64,000 nt of DNA, from the NCBI RefSeq assembly GCF_902498065.1, contig NZ_CABVIR010000001.1:1054001-1118000 (forward strand), written 5' to 3'. This DNA is from Pseudomonas fluorescens. GTDB taxonomy: Bacteria; Pseudomonadota; Gammaproteobacteria; Pseudomonadales; Pseudomonadaceae. Under the pieces are notes generated by a model. It did no database searches. It saw only the letters and a list, made by a program, of their open reading frames with translations, and was not told the origin of the DNA. Shown in pieces: positions 48,605 through 59,328 of this stretch (positions within the stretch are counted from its first letter, which is position 1; every line of letters begins with the position of its first letter). A program made the translations under genes and the position numbers.

Positions 48605-49429
48605 TCAGTTCAACCCAAGCTTGCCACGCAACATCGACAAATCCTCAGCCAACGTATTCACCGGGCCGACCAGCGCCTTACGGTCGTTCTCTTTCACCTT
48701 GTCATAAGTCTCGAAACCACCGTCCCTGGTTTTGTATTTCGCCAGCGTCTTGTTCACCGTCGCAAAGTTCTTGTCGACCTTGGCAATGAACGCCGGGTCT
48801 TGTTTCTCGATCTGCGGACGGAACAGGTCGACGATTTTCTTCGCGCCGTCGATGTTGCCCTGGAAGTCATACAGGTCGGTGTGGCTGTAACGATCCTCTT
48901 CACCGGAGATCTTGGTCGCGGCGACTTCTTCGAGCAGCGAAGCCGCGCCACCGACCACTTTTTCAGGCGGGAAGGTCAGCCCGGCCACGCGCGATTGCAG
49001 GTCCTGGACGTCTTTGTTCAAACCATCGGCCAGCTCGCCCAGGCCCTCGGTGCTCTTCTCGGAAAACAACGAGTACTCGATGCGGTGGAACCCGGTGAAG
49101 TCTTCGGCTTTCACGCCTTTTTCGTGGTCGTCCACACGGGAGTCGATGGACGCGTCGAGGTCACTGAACAACTCGGCAATCGGTTCGATTGATTCGTAGT
49201 AAACCCGGGTCGGCGCGTAGAGTTTCTGCGCGGTGGCGAGGTCGCCTTTTTTCACCGCGTCGGTGAATTGCTGAGTGTGGCTGGCCAGCTCGTCCAGCTG
49301 CTCGGTGACGTAGATCTTGTAGTCCGAAACCGGCCCCACCAATTCCAACGGCGCCGTCGCCGCGAAAGCCGAAAGCGGGGAGTTGAGCAAACCGAGGGTC
49401 AGCAGTAACGCGAGAGGCGACTTTTTCAT
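48605..49429 (-). CDS. EfeM/EfeO-like periplasmic imelysin-family protein
   Basis: The 274-residue exported protein has a Sec signal peptide (MKKSPLALLLTLGLL...SAFA) near residue 23. The helical M75/imelysin domain begins ELVGPVSDYKIYVTEQLDEL and has the conserved metal motif HxxE as HRIEYSLF. It aligns along its whole length with the C-terminal domain of the EfeO protein encoded upstream but lacks a cupredoxin domain, so it is an EfeM-type paralogue. It probably binds ferrous or ferric iron in the periplasm for EfeU. It is the fourth gene of the efe operon, 26 bases after efeB. Confidence 0.88.
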   Translation of the reverse strand: MKKSPLALLLTLGLLNSPLSAFAATAPLELVGPVSDYKIYVTEQLDELASHTQQFTDAVKKGDLATAQKLYAPTRVYYESIEPIAELFSDLDASIDSRVDDHEKGVKAEDFTGFHRIEYSLFSEKSTEGLGELADGLNKDVQDLQSRVAGLTFPPEKVVGGAASLLEEVAATKISGEEDRYSHTDLYDFQGNIDGAKKIVDLFRPQIEKQDPAFIAKVDKNFATVNKTLAKYKTRDGGFETYDKVKENDRKALVGPVNTLAEDLSMLRGKLGLN

Positions 49430-49455
49430 GAGACGGTTCCGTGGTGGGAGGTTGG

Positions 49456-50754
49456 TTAGGCGGTGGCTTTTGTTTGGGCCGCGTTGAGCAGTGAGCGACC
49501 GATGAAGTCCTGGTCGTCCGTAATACCTGGCAGGGTGAAGTAGTACCCTCCACCGACCGGCTTGAGGTATTCCTCGAGTGGTTCGCCGTTGAGGCGGGTT
49601 TGCACGGCGATGAAGCCTTTTTCCAGGTCGGCCTGGTAGCAGATGAACAGCAATCCCATGTCCAGCTGACCGTTTTTGTTGACGCCGTTGGAGTAGTTGA
49701 ACGGCCGGCGCAGGATCAGGTTGGCCTGGCTCGCGGCGGTGCGCGGGTTGGCCAGGCGGATGTGGGCGTCGAGCTTGGTCAGCTTGCCTTCCGGGTCTTT
49801 GGCATAGTCCGGCACTTCGGTTTCATGGGTGCCGCCCAGGGGGGCGCCGGTGCTTTTGACCCGGCCGAGAATGCTTTCCTGCTCCTGCAGCGGCGTGCGG
49901 TCCCAGCGCTCCACGAAGTTGCGGATGATCCGCACCGCTTGATAACTGCCATTGACGGCCCACGCCGGCTCGTCGCTGCCGGGCTGGACCCAGACGATGC
50001 GATCCATGGCCTTGGCGTCGTTGGAGTCGGGGTTGGCCGAACCGTCGCGAAAGCCCAGAAAGTTGCGCGCACTCTGCGCCGGCATACCGGGTTTCACCGG
50101 GGCTTGGGGCGGCACGCTGCCTTCCTGTTTCCAACGTACCAACAGCAAGTCCGGCAGGTTTTTCACGATGTCGCGCAGGGCGTGGATATTGGTGTCGGTG
50201 GTGTTGGCGCAGAACTGCACACTCAGGTCGCCGTGGCAGCAATCGACTTCCAACGCATCGTTGGGAAAACCGACCATGCGGCTCAGCCGTTTCGGTTTGG
50301 CGTGGGCCAGACCAAAGCGTTCGTCGAACAAGGATTCACCCACCGATACGGTAATGGTCAGGTTGTCCGGCGTGACCACCGGGCCGAGAATCCCTGAATC
50401 CAACGGCGGCAGTTTCGGATCGACCTGCGCCACCGGGCCGCCCTTCATCAGGAACGCGATGCGCTCACTGAGGGTGCGGAACAGTCGCTCGAGGTCTTCG
50501 CGATCGCTGGCCAACACATCAAACGACACCAGCATGCCCGACGCCGGGCGTGGGGTGACGATGCCGCTCTGGTGCTGGCCGTGGAAGGCGTGGCGGTCTT
50601 CGGTCTTGTCGCTGCTTGGCGCTTCGGTGACTTGCGCGGGGCTGGCGGCCATGGCCGGGCAGCTCAATGCCGAACCGGCCAGTGCCACACCGGCAGCGCC
50701 CATGCCCATCAATACCCGGCGACGCTGGAGGTTGAATTGCTCTGAGTCGTTCAT
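49456..50754 (-). CDS. efeB: Deferrochelatase/peroxidase EfeB (Dyp type, Tat-exported)
   Basis: The product is 432 residues from the ATG at 50754 ([19 protein letters not shown]). A longer frame to 50949 lies inside efeO and is rejected. The N-terminus has a twin-arginine signal ([20 protein letters not shown]), so the heme protein is exported folded. The Dyp motif [11 protein letters not shown] near residue 235 provides the catalytic Asp. The family uses a heme iron peroxidase to oxidise Fe2+ or release iron from heme for EfeO and EfeU. The gene lies between efeO and the EfeM-like gene. Confidence 0.93.
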   Translation of the reverse strand: MNDSEQFNLQRRRVLMGMGAAGVALAGSALSCPAMAASPAQVTEAPSSDKTEDRHAFHGQHQSGIVTPRPASGMLVSFDVLASDREDLERLFRTLSERIAFLMKGGPVAQVDPKLPPLDSGILGPVVTPDNLTITVSVGESLFDERFGLAHAKPKRLSRMVGFPNDALEVDCCHGDLSVQFCANTTDTNIHALRDIVKNLPDLLLVRWKQEGSVPPQAPVKPGMPAQSARNFLGFRDGSANPDSNDAKAMDRIVWVQPGSDEPAWAVNGSYQAVRIIRNFVERWDRTPLQEQESILGRVKSTGAPLGGTHETEVPDYAKDPEGKLTKLDAHIRLANPRTAASQANLILRRPFNYSNGVNKNGQLDMGLLFICYQADLEKGFIAVQTRLNGEPLEEYLKPVGGGYYFTLPGITDDQDFIGRSLLNAAQTKATA

Positions 50755-50773
50755 CTGAAAGGTCGTCTTCTGT

Positions 50774-51973
50774 TTACAGGCCTGAAAGGCCAAGGGCGGG
50801 GTCGATTCCGTCGAGTGCGTCGGCCAGGGCCTTGGCCTTGTCGGAGATCTGTTTGCGCTGCTCGGCGTTGACCGTGTCGTAGCTCGCGTAGCCGTCCTTG
50901 ACCTTGAAGCCGTTGAGTTCGGCATCCAGGCTGGCGATGGCGCTGTCAATGGCCGGCAGCCGTTCGGCGGCGGATTTGGTCAGCAGCGGACGCAGCAAGT
51001 CGACGACTTTGCGGGCAGCAAAGAGGTTGCCGGCGAAACCGTTCAAGTCGGTATGACTGTAGCGTTCTTCTTCACCACTGCTGGCGCGCACATCACCGAG
51101 GTTGTTGAGGTTGCGCACCACGATGCCGACCAGTTGTTCCGGCGGCAGCGATTGCGCGAGCAGTTGTTGCTTGAGCGTGGTGACGTCGGTCAGCAGCCGC
51201 TGGGCCAGCGGTGCCAGGCCGTCGAGGTTGCGTTGCTGGAACAGCGCATATTCGAGGCGATGGAAACCGCTGAAGCCTGGGTCCTGCTCGCGTTTCTCGA
51301 AGTAATCGGCCTGGGCATTAATGGCGTTGTCCAGTTCTGCGAGACGCTGTGCGGCCGGGGCAATGCGTTGATAGGCGCTGCGCGCGGGGACGTACAAGGC
51401 TTGTGCCTGGCTCAGGTCACGGGCTTCGATGGCTTGCTCAAGCGCGGTGACGGCTTTGATCAGTGCGGTGCTCTGGCTGCTCAGGTAAACGCGAAACTCC
51501 GACAACGGCCCGATGAAAGCGACCATCGACGGCTTGGCCTTGGCCGCGGCATCGGACGCCGCGGTAGACGTCACATGCAGCGTGCCGCGCGGGTTGCTCA
51601 GCAGGCCGCAGGTGATCGCGTAGTCGCCGGGCAACAGGTTGGCGTTGATCACCTGACTCAGGCCGGGGGCGATGTTTTCCCGCTCTTCGACCACCAGCAC
51701 GCCGTCGAGGATTTCCCATTCAACGGCGCGGTCCGAGCGGTTGACGATGCGGAAACTGGCGCGACCGGCCGGAACCGTCAGCGCATTCGGCTCGCAGCTG
51801 TGCGGGTGAATGGTTACCAGCACTTCGTCGTGGTTGGTCTGACGCTTGGCTGCGGCCATTTTCGACGCGTAGTAGAACAGGCCACCGGCGGCGATCATCA
51901 CGATCACCGAACCGGCCACCGCCCAGCGCAAGGCGCGGGGAGGGGAGGCCACGGGAGGAGTAGGCGTTGACAT
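50774..51973 (-). CDS. efeO: Iron-uptake protein EfeO (cupredoxin plus M75 domain)
   Basis: The 399-residue protein starts with a single membrane helix ([20 protein letters not shown]) that may act as signal or anchor. A cupredoxin-like domain follows (about residues 50-135; [19 protein letters not shown] and [11 protein letters not shown] carry possible metal Cys). The helical imelysin/M75 domain has HRLEYALF as its HxxE metal site. In the periplasm it captures iron and passes it to EfeU. The spacing to efeU is eight bases, and to efeB about 19. Confidence 0.92.
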   Translation of the reverse strand: MSTPTPPVASPPRALRWAVAGSVIVMIAAGGLFYYASKMAAAKRQTNHDEVLVTIHPHSCEPNALTVPAGRASFRIVNRSDRAVEWEILDGVLVVEERENIAPGLSQVINANLLPGDYAITCGLLSNPRGTLHVTSTAASDAAAKAKPSMVAFIGPLSEFRVYLSSQSTALIKAVTALEQAIEARDLSQAQALYVPARSAYQRIAPAAQRLAELDNAINAQADYFEKREQDPGFSGFHRLEYALFQQRNLDGLAPLAQRLLTDVTTLKQQLLAQSLPPEQLVGIVVRNLNNLGDVRASSGEEERYSHTDLNGFAGNLFAARKVVDLLRPLLTKSAAERLPAIDSAIASLDAELNGFKVKDGYASYDTVNAEQRKQISDKAKALADALDGIDPALGLSGL

Positions 51974-51981
51974 GAAGGCCC

Positions 51982-52821
51982 TTATTGACTGGAAAAGGAA
52001 GAAGCTTGTTTAGCGGGAGCAGGCGCGGGGAGAAAAAACATCACCAGCGCCACCACCAGGTAAATCAGATAAGCGCCGAGGGTGCTGACAGTGGGCGCGT
52101 CCTGGTAGCCGAACATCCCCGCGAGCACTGAACCCAGGGGGCCATCCATCGGCAGCGTGGCGCTGAAGTCGAACAACACGGTCTGCAGGTGATTCCACAG
52201 CCCGGCTTCATGCAGTGCCTGCACCGAATTGGCGAGAATGCCGGCGGCCACCACCAGGATGAACAGGCCGGTCCAGCGGAAAAACGCGCCAAGGTTCAAG
52301 CGCATGCTGCCGGTGTAGATCAGGAAGCCGACGATGATCGCGAGGATCAGGCCGAGCAGGGCGCCAATCGGAGCCGCCGGGCCTTCGCTTTGCTGGAACA
52401 CCGCGAGCAGGAAGAACACCGTTTCCAGGCCTTCCCGGGCGACGGCGAAAAACACCATGGCGATCAGCGCCGTGACCTGATGTTTAGAGCCAGTCAGCGC
52501 CTGATCGAGGGATACGTGCAGCGAATGTTTGATCGATCGCGCGACCTTGCGCATCCAGAACACCATGGAACTGAGGATGCCGACCGCGACCAGACCGACC
52601 ACACCTTCAAACAGTTCTTGCTGTTTTTGCGGGAATTCGGCGCTGACCAATTCCAGGCCACCGCCCACCAGCAACGCCAGCGCAGCAGCGAGAAACACGC
52701 CGATCCACACGGCAGGCATCCACTGGCCGCGCCCGGTTTGCTTGAGGTAGCTGGCGATGATGCCAACGATCAATGCGGCCTCGATGCCTTCGCGCAGCAT
52801 GATCAAAAAAGGAACAAGCAT
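51982..52821 (-). CDS. efeU: Ferrous iron permease EfeU (FTR1 family)
   Basis: This 279-residue inner-membrane protein has seven predicted helices and two REXXE iron motifs: REGIE in MLREGIEAALIVG (residues 9-13) and REGLE in AREGLETVFFLLAVFQ near 128. This matches the Ftr1p/FTR1 transporter family that moves iron across the membrane. It is the first gene of the efeUOB(+M) operon, and a Fur-box-like site lies about 40 bases upstream, so it is probably repressed by Fur with iron. Confidence 0.94.
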   Translation of the reverse strand: MLVPFLIMLREGIEAALIVGIIASYLKQTGRGQWMPAVWIGVFLAAALALLVGGGLELVSAEFPQKQQELFEGVVGLVAVGILSSMVFWMRKVARSIKHSLHVSLDQALTGSKHQVTALIAMVFFAVAREGLETVFFLLAVFQQSEGPAAPIGALLGLILAIIVGFLIYTGSMRLNLGAFFRWTGLFILVVAAGILANSVQALHEAGLWNHLQTVLFDFSATLPMDGPLGSVLAGMFGYQDAPTVSTLGAYLIYLVVALVMFFLPAPAPAKQASSFSSQ

Positions 52822-52861
52822 TCAGCACCGTCGCGGGATTAGATAGGGTGCTAATTTGTAA

Positions 52862-52880
52862 CATAATGACACTCATTCCC
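52862..52880 (-). promoter_or_regulatory. Fur-box-like site before efeU
   Basis: The + strand CATAATGACACTCATTCCC matches 14 of 19 positions of the Fur consensus GATAATGATAATCATTATC. A second, weaker partial match overlaps at 52879-52897 (11 of 19). The operon it fronts is a known kind of Fur target. Confidence 0.65.
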
Positions 52881-52942
52881 AAATAGCAATCATTGACATT
52901 TACCTGAACCTAAGCTGAACAACCCTCAGCATCACCCTAAAC

Positions 52943-53036
52943 CCTGTGGGAGCGGGCTTGCCCGCGATGACGGTGGGTCAGATGGCATAACTATCGAATG
53001 TTACGCCGCCATCGCGGGCAAGCCCGCTCCCACAGG
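52943..53036. repeat. Paired REP element with perfect 26-nt arms
   Basis: 52943-52968 and 53011-53036 are exact inverted copies (core GAGCGGGCTTGCCCGCGAT) between the divergent efeU and araC-type genes. Confidence 0.85.
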
Positions 53037-53106
53037 ATCTCCTTTGCTCTGGCGGGCTGCGCTAATATGCCCACCACTCAAACAACAACACGGCACACCT
53101 CGCTCA

Positions 53107-54123
53107 ATGTCGGAAAAAGACACCATCTCCATTCAACTGGTGCGTGAAGCGCTGTTGCAAAGTTGCGCTCCGGGCGCCGCCACCGACGAGGTGTTGCACA
53201 AGGTTGGCATCGATCCGGCGCTGCTGGAGTCTGCCGATGCCCGCGTCCCGGCCACCGCCTACGCCAGGCTGTGGCGTTTACTGGCCCGGCGTCGCGACGA
53301 TGAGTTTTTTGGCATGGACCCGCGCAAACTCAAATCCGGCAGCCTGGAGTTTCTGTGTCGCAGCTCGATGGTCCAGCAGAGCCTTGCCGCGGGCCTGACG
53401 TCGGGGCTGGGGTTTCTGTCGTTAATGCTCGAACACCTGCCTGCGCAACTGGTTCGTCAGCAAAGTCTCGCGGAAATCGTCCTGCTGGAAGACGAACAGG
53501 ACCCGCGCCGTGCCTTCACTTATTTCACTTACTGGATGATCGTTCACGGCGTTGCCTGTTGGCTCGCGGGGCGGCGGATTCCGATTCTGGCCATCGAGTT
53601 GCGCTGCCCGGAACCGGATTTCTGTGACGACTACCAGGTGATGTTTTCCGAGAACCTGCGTTTTGACCGACCACGCACGCGGATGATTTTTTCGGCTGAG
53701 TGCCTGGATCTGCCGATCAAGCGTAGTGCTGAAGAACTCAAGCGGTTCCTGGCCCACGCGCCGGCAAACATTCTGGTGAAATATCGCGACCCGGAAAGCC
53801 TGGCCAGTCGGATCAAGCAGGATTTGCGGCAATTGCCCGCAGAGCAATGGCCGGAAACCGAGCCCTTGGCACAGCAACTGTGCATGTCGGCATCAACCTT
53901 GCGCCGGCGGCTGGCGGAAGAGGGGCAGACTTATCAAGGCCTCAAGGACAGCGTGCGCAAGGAGTTGGCCATCGTCTGGCTGGCGGAGCCGAGTATCAGC
54001 TTCGCCGAAATCGCCACGCGGTTGGGGTTTGCCGATGCGAGCTCGTTCTACAAGGCGTTTCGCAAATGGTCGGGGTCGAATCCGGGGCATTACCGGAGTT
54101 TGATTCTGAACGAGGCCCACTGA
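53107..54123 (+). CDS. AraC-family transcriptional regulator
   Basis: The product is 338 residues from the ATG at 53107 (MSEKDTISIQLV); the frame from 53044 is not chosen. The N-terminal two thirds form the ligand domain of the arabinose-binding type (AraC-like PF12625; SLEFLCRSSMVQQSLAAGL). The C-terminal AraC double helix-turn-helix includes LAQQLCMSASTLRRRLAEEG and ISFAEIATRLGFADASSFYK. It sits just upstream of, and on the same strand as, the acyl-CoA oxidation genes. I recall the same arrangement in P. aeruginosa and P. putida, so it is probably their activator. The inducer may be an acyl acid or acyl-CoA. Confidence 0.87.
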   Translation: MSEKDTISIQLVREALLQSCAPGAATDEVLHKVGIDPALLESADARVPATAYARLWRLLARRRDDEFFGMDPRKLKSGSLEFLCRSSMVQQSLAAGLTSGLGFLSLMLEHLPAQLVRQQSLAEIVLLEDEQDPRRAFTYFTYWMIVHGVACWLAGRRIPILAIELRCPEPDFCDDYQVMFSENLRFDRPRTRMIFSAECLDLPIKRSAEELKRFLAHAPANILVKYRDPESLASRIKQDLRQLPAEQWPETEPLAQQLCMSASTLRRRLAEEGQTYQGLKDSVRKELAIVWLAEPSISFAEIATRLGFADASSFYKAFRKWSGSNPGHYRSLILNEAH

Positions 54124-54151
54124 TCCGGATTTTTTGGTGATTGTGCCGACG

Positions 54152-54246
54152 CCATCGCGGGCAAGCCCGCTCCCACAGTGATTGTCGGTGATCACAATTG
54201 TTGTGCTCGCCGCAGAACCCTGTGGGAGCGGGCTTGCCCGCGATGG
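54152..54246. repeat. Paired REP element with perfect 27-nt arms
   Basis: 54152-54178 and 54220-54246 are exact inverted copies, between the AraC gene and the acyl-CoA synthetase gene. Confidence 0.85.
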
Positions 54247-54398
54247 CGGCCGCCCAGACGCCACATCTGTCAAACCTTGGCCAAACCAGTCAGACAACTT
54301 GATAGCTTTGACCATTGCCCCACCCCCCGCGCAGAGCGAGTATTTCCCTGTTGGTTACGGTTCCCCCAACCTAATAAAAATACACAGGGATTCTGGCA

Positions 54399-56063
54399 AT
54401 GCGCGATTACTTGTCTGCCACGTCACAGTTCAATTATCAGCACACCGTCGACACCGCACTTGCGGGCGATCTGACGGCCCTCAATGCCTGTGTCGAGTGT
54501 TGCGACCGGCATGCGTTGCCAGGTCGTATCGCGCTCTTCTGGGAAGGCCGCGACGGCGCCAGCGCGATGTACACGTTCAGCGACTTGCAGGACAAAGCCG
54601 CGCGTTTCGCCAACTTCCTCCTGGCGCAGGGCGTGAAGAAAGGCGACAAGGTCGCCGGCCTGTTGCCGCGCAACATCGAATTGTTGATCACCGTGTTCGC
54701 CACCTGGCGCATCGGCGCGGTGTATCAGCCGCTGTTCACCGCGTTCGGCCCCAAAGCCATCGAACATCGCCTGAGCAGTTCCGGCGCCAAAGTGGTGGTG
54801 ACCGACGCGGTCAACCGCTCCAAACTCGCTGAAGTCGCCGACTGCCCGACCACCGTCACCGTCGGCGGTGCCAAAGGCCAGGGCATTGTCCGTGGCGATT
54901 TCAGTTTCTGGGCCGAACTGGCCAATTTTTCCGCTGATTGCGAACCGGTGCTGCTGACCGGCGAAGACCCGTTCCTGCTGATGTTCACCTCCGGCACTAC
55001 TGGCCCGTCGAAAGCGCTGTCGGTACCGCTCAAGGCAATCGTCGCCTTCCAGAGTTACACCCGTGACGCCGTGGACCTGCGCCCTGAAGATGCGTTCTGG
55101 AACGTCGCCGACCCGGGCTGGGCCTACGGCATTTATTTCGGCGTCACCGGACCGATGGCGATGGGGCATCCGATTACCTTTTACGATGGCCCGTTCACCC
55201 TCGAAAGCACCTGCCGGGTGATCAACAAGTACGGCATCACCAACCTCACCGGTTCACCGACCGCCTACCGTCTACTGATTGCCGGTGGCGACGAGTTCGC
55301 GAAATCGATCAAGGGCAAACTGCGCATCGTCAGCAGCGCCGGCGAGCCGTTGAACCCGGAAGTGATCCGTTGGTTCGCCGATAACCTCGGTGTGGTGATT
55401 CATGACCATTATGGCCAGACCGAATTGGGCATGGTCCTGTGCAACCACCACGGCCTCGAGCACCCGATCCACATGGGCGCCGCCGGTTTTGCCTCGCCAG
55501 GCCACCGTATCGTGGTGCTGGACGACGAGTACAAGGAACTGGGCGTCGGCCAACCCGGCATCCTCGCCGTCGACCGCACTCAGTCGCCGATGTGCTGGTT
55601 CGCCGGTTACGAAGGCGCACCGACCAAGGCCTTCGTCGGCAACTATTACCTGAGCGGCGACACCGTCGAGTGGAACCCGGACGGCAGCATCAGCTTCGTC
55701 GGGCGAAGTGATGACGTGATCACCACCTCCGGCTATCGCGTCGGGCCATTCGACGTCGAAAGTGCATTGATCGAGCACCCGGCCGTCGTCGAAGCCGCGG
55801 TGGTCGGTAAGCCCGATCCGGAACGCACCGAGCTGGTCAAAGCGTTCGTCGTGCTCAGCGCGCAATACCGCGCGGCGCCGGAGTTGGCCGAAGAACTGCG
55901 CCAACACGTGCGCAAGCGTCTGGCCGCGCACTCTTATCCGCGTGAAATCGAATTTGTCAGCGAGTTGCCGAAAACCCCAAGCGGCAAATTGCAGCGCTTT
56001 ATCTTGCGCAACCAGGAAATCGCCAAGGCTCAAGAGGCCGCAGCGAAGAACGTTTCAGCTTGA
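54399..56063 (+). CDS. AMP-forming acyl-CoA synthetase
   Basis: The 554-residue ANL-superfamily enzyme has the P-loop-like [14 protein letters not shown] near residue 200, GQTELGMV near 345 and the adenine-binding [10 protein letters not shown] near 420. The hinge [18 protein letters not shown] and the C-terminal catalytic Lys in [10 protein letters not shown] are also present. It activates a short- or branched-chain acid to its CoA thioester. It is the first gene of a set with an SDR, a thiolase, an acyl-CoA dehydrogenase and an enoyl-CoA hydratase. From the order, the best guess is isoleucine/2-methylbutyrate or other short-chain acid catabolism. Confidence 0.88.
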   Translation: MRDYLSATSQFNYQHTVDTALAGDLTALNACVECCDRHALPGRIALFWEGRDGASAMYTFSDLQDKAARFANFLLAQGVKKGDKVAGLLPRNIELLITVFATWRIGAVYQPLFTAFGPKAIEHRLSSSGAKVVVTDAVNRSKLAEVADCPTTVTVGGAKGQGIVRGDFSFWAELANFSADCEPVLLTGEDPFLLMFTSGTTGPSKALSVPLKAIVAFQSYTRDAVDLRPEDAFWNVADPGWAYGIYFGVTGPMAMGHPITFYDGPFTLESTCRVINKYGITNLTGSPTAYRLLIAGGDEFAKSIKGKLRIVSSAGEPLNPEVIRWFADNLGVVIHDHYGQTELGMVLCNHHGLEHPIHMGAAGFASPGHRIVVLDDEYKELGVGQPGILAVDRTQSPMCWFAGYEGAPTKAFVGNYYLSGDTVEWNPDGSISFVGRSDDVITTSGYRVGPFDVESALIEHPAVVEAAVVGKPDPERTELVKAFVVLSAQYRAAPELAEELRQHVRKRLAAHSYPREIEFVSELPKTPSGKLQRFILRNQEIAKAQEAAAKNVSA

Positions 56064-56079
56064 ACCCAAGGAAACAATG

Positions 56080-56841
56080 ATGCAGATCGAAAACAAGGTT
56101 TTTCTGGTCACCGGCGGTGCCTCCGGGCTCGGTGCGGCCACCGCTGAAATGCTGATCGCGGCCGGCGCCAAAGTGATGCTGGTGGACATGAACGCCGACG
56201 CCGTTGCGGCCCAGGCTGAACGTCTCGGCGCGCACAGCGTGGTCGCGGACATCAGCAACGAAGCGGCGGCTGAAGCAGCCGTCCAGGCCACGGTCAAAGC
56301 CTTCGGTGGCCTCAACGGTCTGGTCAACTGCGCCGGCATCGTGCGTGGCGAGAAGATCCTCGGCAAAAACGGTCCGCATGCACTGGCCAGCTTCAGCCAG
56401 GTAATCAACGTCAACCTGATCGGCAGCTTCAACATGCTGCGTCTGGCGTCGGCGGCCATTGCCGAAACCGAGCCGGATGCCGATGGCGAGCGCGGGGTGA
56501 TCATCAACACCGCGTCGGCTGCGGCTTACGATGGTCAGATCGGCCAGGCGGCTTATGCCGCGTCCAAAGGTGCGATCGTCAGCCTGACCTTGCCGGCGGC
56601 TCGTGAGCTGGCGCGCTTCGGTATCCGCGTGATGACCATCGCTCCGGGCATTTTCGAGACGCCGATGATGGCCGGCATGACCCCGGAAGTCCGCGATTCC
56701 CTTGCCGCTGGCGTGCCGTTTCCGCCACGTTTGGGCAAACCGGGCGAGTATGCCGCGCTGGTCAGGCATATCATTGAAAACAGCATGCTCAATGGCGAGG
56801 TGATCCGTCTCGACGGTGCCTTGCGCATGGCCGCCAAGTAA
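56080..56841 (+). CDS. SDR-family 3-hydroxyacyl-CoA dehydrogenase (HSD10-like)
   Basis: The product is 253 residues. Of two adjacent ATG codons, the second (56080) has AAGGA with seven-base spacing, better than the first (56077). [15 protein letters not shown] is the cofactor loop, NCAG lies near 90, and the Ser-Tyr-Lys set is in [20 protein letters not shown] with Lys next. The insert [17 protein letters not shown] is like human HSD17B10. It probably oxidises 2-methyl-3-hydroxybutyryl-CoA (isoleucine branch) or other 3-hydroxyacyl-CoA with NAD+. It starts 16 bases after the synthetase stop, in one operon. Confidence 0.88.
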   Translation: MQIENKVFLVTGGASGLGAATAEMLIAAGAKVMLVDMNADAVAAQAERLGAHSVVADISNEAAAEAAVQATVKAFGGLNGLVNCAGIVRGEKILGKNGPHALASFSQVINVNLIGSFNMLRLASAAIAETEPDADGERGVIINTASAAAYDGQIGQAAYAASKGAIVSLTLPAARELARFGIRVMTIAPGIFETPMMAGMTPEVRDSLAAGVPFPPRLGKPGEYAALVRHIIENSMLNGEVIRLDGALRMAAK

Positions 56842-56853
56842 GGAGGATTTGTC

Positions 56854-58047
56854 ATGACCCTTTCCAACGATCCGATTGTTATCGTCAGCGCCGTCCGCAC
56901 CCCGATGGGTGGTTTCCAGGGCGAACTGAAAAGTCTGACCGCGCCACAACTGGGCGCTGCCGCGATTCGCGCTGCCGTTGAGCGCGCCGGTGTGGCGCCG
57001 GACGCCGTTGAAGAAGTGCTGTTCGGCTGCGTGCTGCCCGCCGGCCTCGGCCAGGCCCCGGCCCGTCAGGCTGCACTGGGTGCCGGGCTGGATAAATCGA
57101 CCCGCTGCACCACCCTGAACAAAATGTGCGGGTCCGGTATGGAAGCGGCGATTCTGGCCCACGACATGCTGGTCGCCGGCAGCGCCGATGTTGTCGTCGC
57201 CGGCGGTATGGAAAGCATGTCCAACGCGCCGTACCTGCTCGACCGCGCCCGCAGCGGTTACCGCATGGGCCATGGTCGTGTGCTTGATTCCATGTTCCTC
57301 GACGGTTTGGAAGACGCCTACGATAAAGGCCGCCTGATGGGCACTTTCGCTGAAGATTGCGCCGAAACCAACAGCTTCAGCCGCGAAGCGCAGGACGCGT
57401 TTGCCATCGCTTCGACCACCCGCGCGCAGCAAGCGATCAAGGACGGCAGCTTCAAGGACGAGATCGTGCCGCTGACCGTGACCGTCGGCAAAGAGCAGGT
57501 GCTGATCAGCAATGACGAGCAGCCGCCGAAAGCCCGACTGGACAAGATTGCCTCGCTGAAACCGGCGTTCCGTGAAGGCGGCACCGTTACGGCGGCGAAC
57601 TCCAGTTCGATTTCCGACGGCGCGGCGGCACTGGTGCTGATGCGCCGTTCCGAAGCTGAGAAACGCGGCTTGAAACCGCTGGCGGTGATCCATGGGCACG
57701 CGGCATTCGCCGACACGCCGGGCCTGTTCCCGGTGGCACCGATCGGCGCGATCAAACGGCTGATGAAAAAAACCGGCTGGTCGCTGAATGACGTCGATCT
57801 GGTCGAAGTCAACGAAGCCTTCGCCGTGGTCGGCATGGCGGCGATGACTCACCTGGAAATCCCCCACGAGAAACTCAATGTGCACGGCGGTGCTTGCGCA
57901 CTGGGTCACCCGATCGGTGCGTCCGGAGCGCGGATTCTCGTGACCTTGCTCTCGGCCCTGCGCCAGAAAGGCCTGAAACGCGGCGTTGCGGCGATCTGCA
58001 TCGGCGGCGGTGAAGCCACGGCCATGGCCGTGGAATGCCTGTACTAG
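56854..58047 (+). CDS. Acetyl-CoA C-acyltransferase (thiolase)
   Basis: This 397-residue thiolase has the nucleophile Cys in LNKMCGSGMEA (near residue 90), the NEAFA motif near 328, and CALGHPIGASGARIL with the catalytic His and Cys near 348-358. AAGGAGG precedes the ATG. It cleaves a 3-ketoacyl-CoA, here probably 2-methylacetoacetyl-CoA, into acetyl-CoA and propionyl-CoA. It shares the operon with the SDR and is followed by a REP pair before the acyl-CoA dehydrogenase gene. Confidence 0.92.
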   Translation: MTLSNDPIVIVSAVRTPMGGFQGELKSLTAPQLGAAAIRAAVERAGVAPDAVEEVLFGCVLPAGLGQAPARQAALGAGLDKSTRCTTLNKMCGSGMEAAILAHDMLVAGSADVVVAGGMESMSNAPYLLDRARSGYRMGHGRVLDSMFLDGLEDAYDKGRLMGTFAEDCAETNSFSREAQDAFAIASTTRAQQAIKDGSFKDEIVPLTVTVGKEQVLISNDEQPPKARLDKIASLKPAFREGGTVTAANSSSISDGAAALVLMRRSEAEKRGLKPLAVIHGHAAFADTPGLFPVAPIGAIKRLMKKTGWSLNDVDLVEVNEAFAVVGMAAMTHLEIPHEKLNVHGGACALGHPIGASGARILVTLLSALRQKGLKRGVAAICIGGGEATAMAVECLY

Positions 58048-58060
58048 GCCAACTTCCCCC

Positions 58061-58151
58061 CTGTGGGAGCCAGCCTGCTGGCGATGACGGTGTGTCATAA
58101 AAGTAGAGATTAACTGACATGACGCTATCGCCAGCAGGCTAGCTCCCACAG
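58061..58151. repeat. Paired REP element inside the acyl-CoA operon
   Basis: The 25-nt arms 58061-58085 and 58127-58151 are inverted copies apart from one base (core CAGCCTGCTGGCGAT), between the thiolase and the dehydrogenase genes. Confidence 0.8.
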
Positions 58152-58186
58152 AGTTCTATGTCGTACCCGGATTTAAAGGATTCACC

Positions 58187-59314
58187 ATGATTCCCAATGA
58201 CGACCAACAACAGATCCGCGACATGGCCCGGCAATTCGCCGAGGAACGGCTGAAACCGTTCGCCGCCGAATGGGACCGTGAGCACCGCTTCCCCAAGGAA
58301 GCCATCGGCGAAATGGCCGAGCTGGGCTTCTTCGGCATGCTGGTGCCGGAGCAGTGGGGCGGTTGTGACACCGGTTACCTGGCCTACGCCATGGCCCTGG
58401 AAGAAATCGCCGCCGGCGACGGCGCCTGCTCGACCATCATGAGCGTGCACAATTCCGTGGGTTGCGTGCCGATCCTCAACTACGGCAACGACGACCAGAA
58501 AGAACGTTTTCTCAAACCGCTGGCCAGCGGTGCGATGCTCGGCGCCTTTGCCCTGACCGAACCGCAGGCCGGCTCCGACGCCAGTGGCCTGAAAACCCGT
58601 GCGCGTCTGGAAGGCGATCACTACGTGCTCAACGGCTGCAAGCAATTCATCACCTCCGGGCAGAACGCCGGGGTGGTGATTGTGTTTGCGGTGACGGACC
58701 CAAGCGCCGGCAAACGCGGGATTACCGCGCTGATCGTGCCCACCGATTCACCGGGCTATAAAGTTGCCCGCGTCGAAGACAAGCTTGGCCAGCATGCGTC
58801 CGACACCTGCCAGATTTTGTTCGAAGACGTCAAAGTCCCGGTCGCCAATCGACTCGGCGAGGAGGGTGAAGGCTATCGAATTGCCCTGGCCAACCTCGAA
58901 GGCGGCCGCGTCGGCATCGCTTCGCAATCGGTCGGCATGGCCCGCGCTGCGTTCGAAGCCGCCCGGGATTATGCCCGTGAGCGCGAGAGCTTCGGCAAAC
59001 CGATCATCGAGCATCAGGCCGTCGCGTTTCGCCTCGCGGACATGGCGACCCAGATCGCCGTCGCCCGGCAGATGGTGCATTACGCCGCGGCGCTGCGAGA
59101 CAGTGGTAAACCTGCGCTGGTCGAAGCATCCATGGCCAAACTGTTCGCCTCGGAAATGGCCGAAAAGGTCTGCTCCGCCGCATTGCAAACCCTCGGCGGT
59201 TACGGTTACCTGAACGACTTCCCGCTGGAGCGGATCTACCGCGACGTGCGGGTTTGCCAGATTTATGAAGGCACCAGCGATATTCAACGCATGGTCATTT
59301 CGCGCAGTCTTTAA
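58187..59314 (+). CDS. Acyl-CoA dehydrogenase (short/branched-chain type)
   Basis: This 375-residue FAD enzyme has the full family pattern: [20 protein letters not shown] near residue 48, [12 protein letters not shown] near 83, [19 protein letters not shown] near 122, and [20 protein letters not shown] near 330. The catalytic Glu is in [11 protein letters not shown] near 365. It introduces a 2,3-double bond into an acyl-CoA. In this context 2-methylbutyryl-CoA is the likely substrate. The enoyl-CoA hydratase follows 14 bases later. Confidence 0.92.
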   Translation: MIPNDDQQQIRDMARQFAEERLKPFAAEWDREHRFPKEAIGEMAELGFFGMLVPEQWGGCDTGYLAYAMALEEIAAGDGACSTIMSVHNSVGCVPILNYGNDDQKERFLKPLASGAMLGAFALTEPQAGSDASGLKTRARLEGDHYVLNGCKQFITSGQNAGVVIVFAVTDPSAGKRGITALIVPTDSPGYKVARVEDKLGQHASDTCQILFEDVKVPVANRLGEEGEGYRIALANLEGGRVGIASQSVGMARAAFEAARDYARERESFGKPIIEHQAVAFRLADMATQIAVARQMVHYAAALRDSGKPALVEASMAKLFASEMAEKVCSAALQTLGGYGYLNDFPLERIYRDVRVCQIYEGTSDIQRMVISRSL

Positions 59315-59328
59315 GAAGGAGCACCCTT

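Noticed and set aside
55999..58149. A 716-codon open frame antisense to the SDR and thiolase genes
   Set aside because: Same shadow effect. The + strand genes have catalytic motifs and ribosome binding sites; the antisense product resembles nothing.
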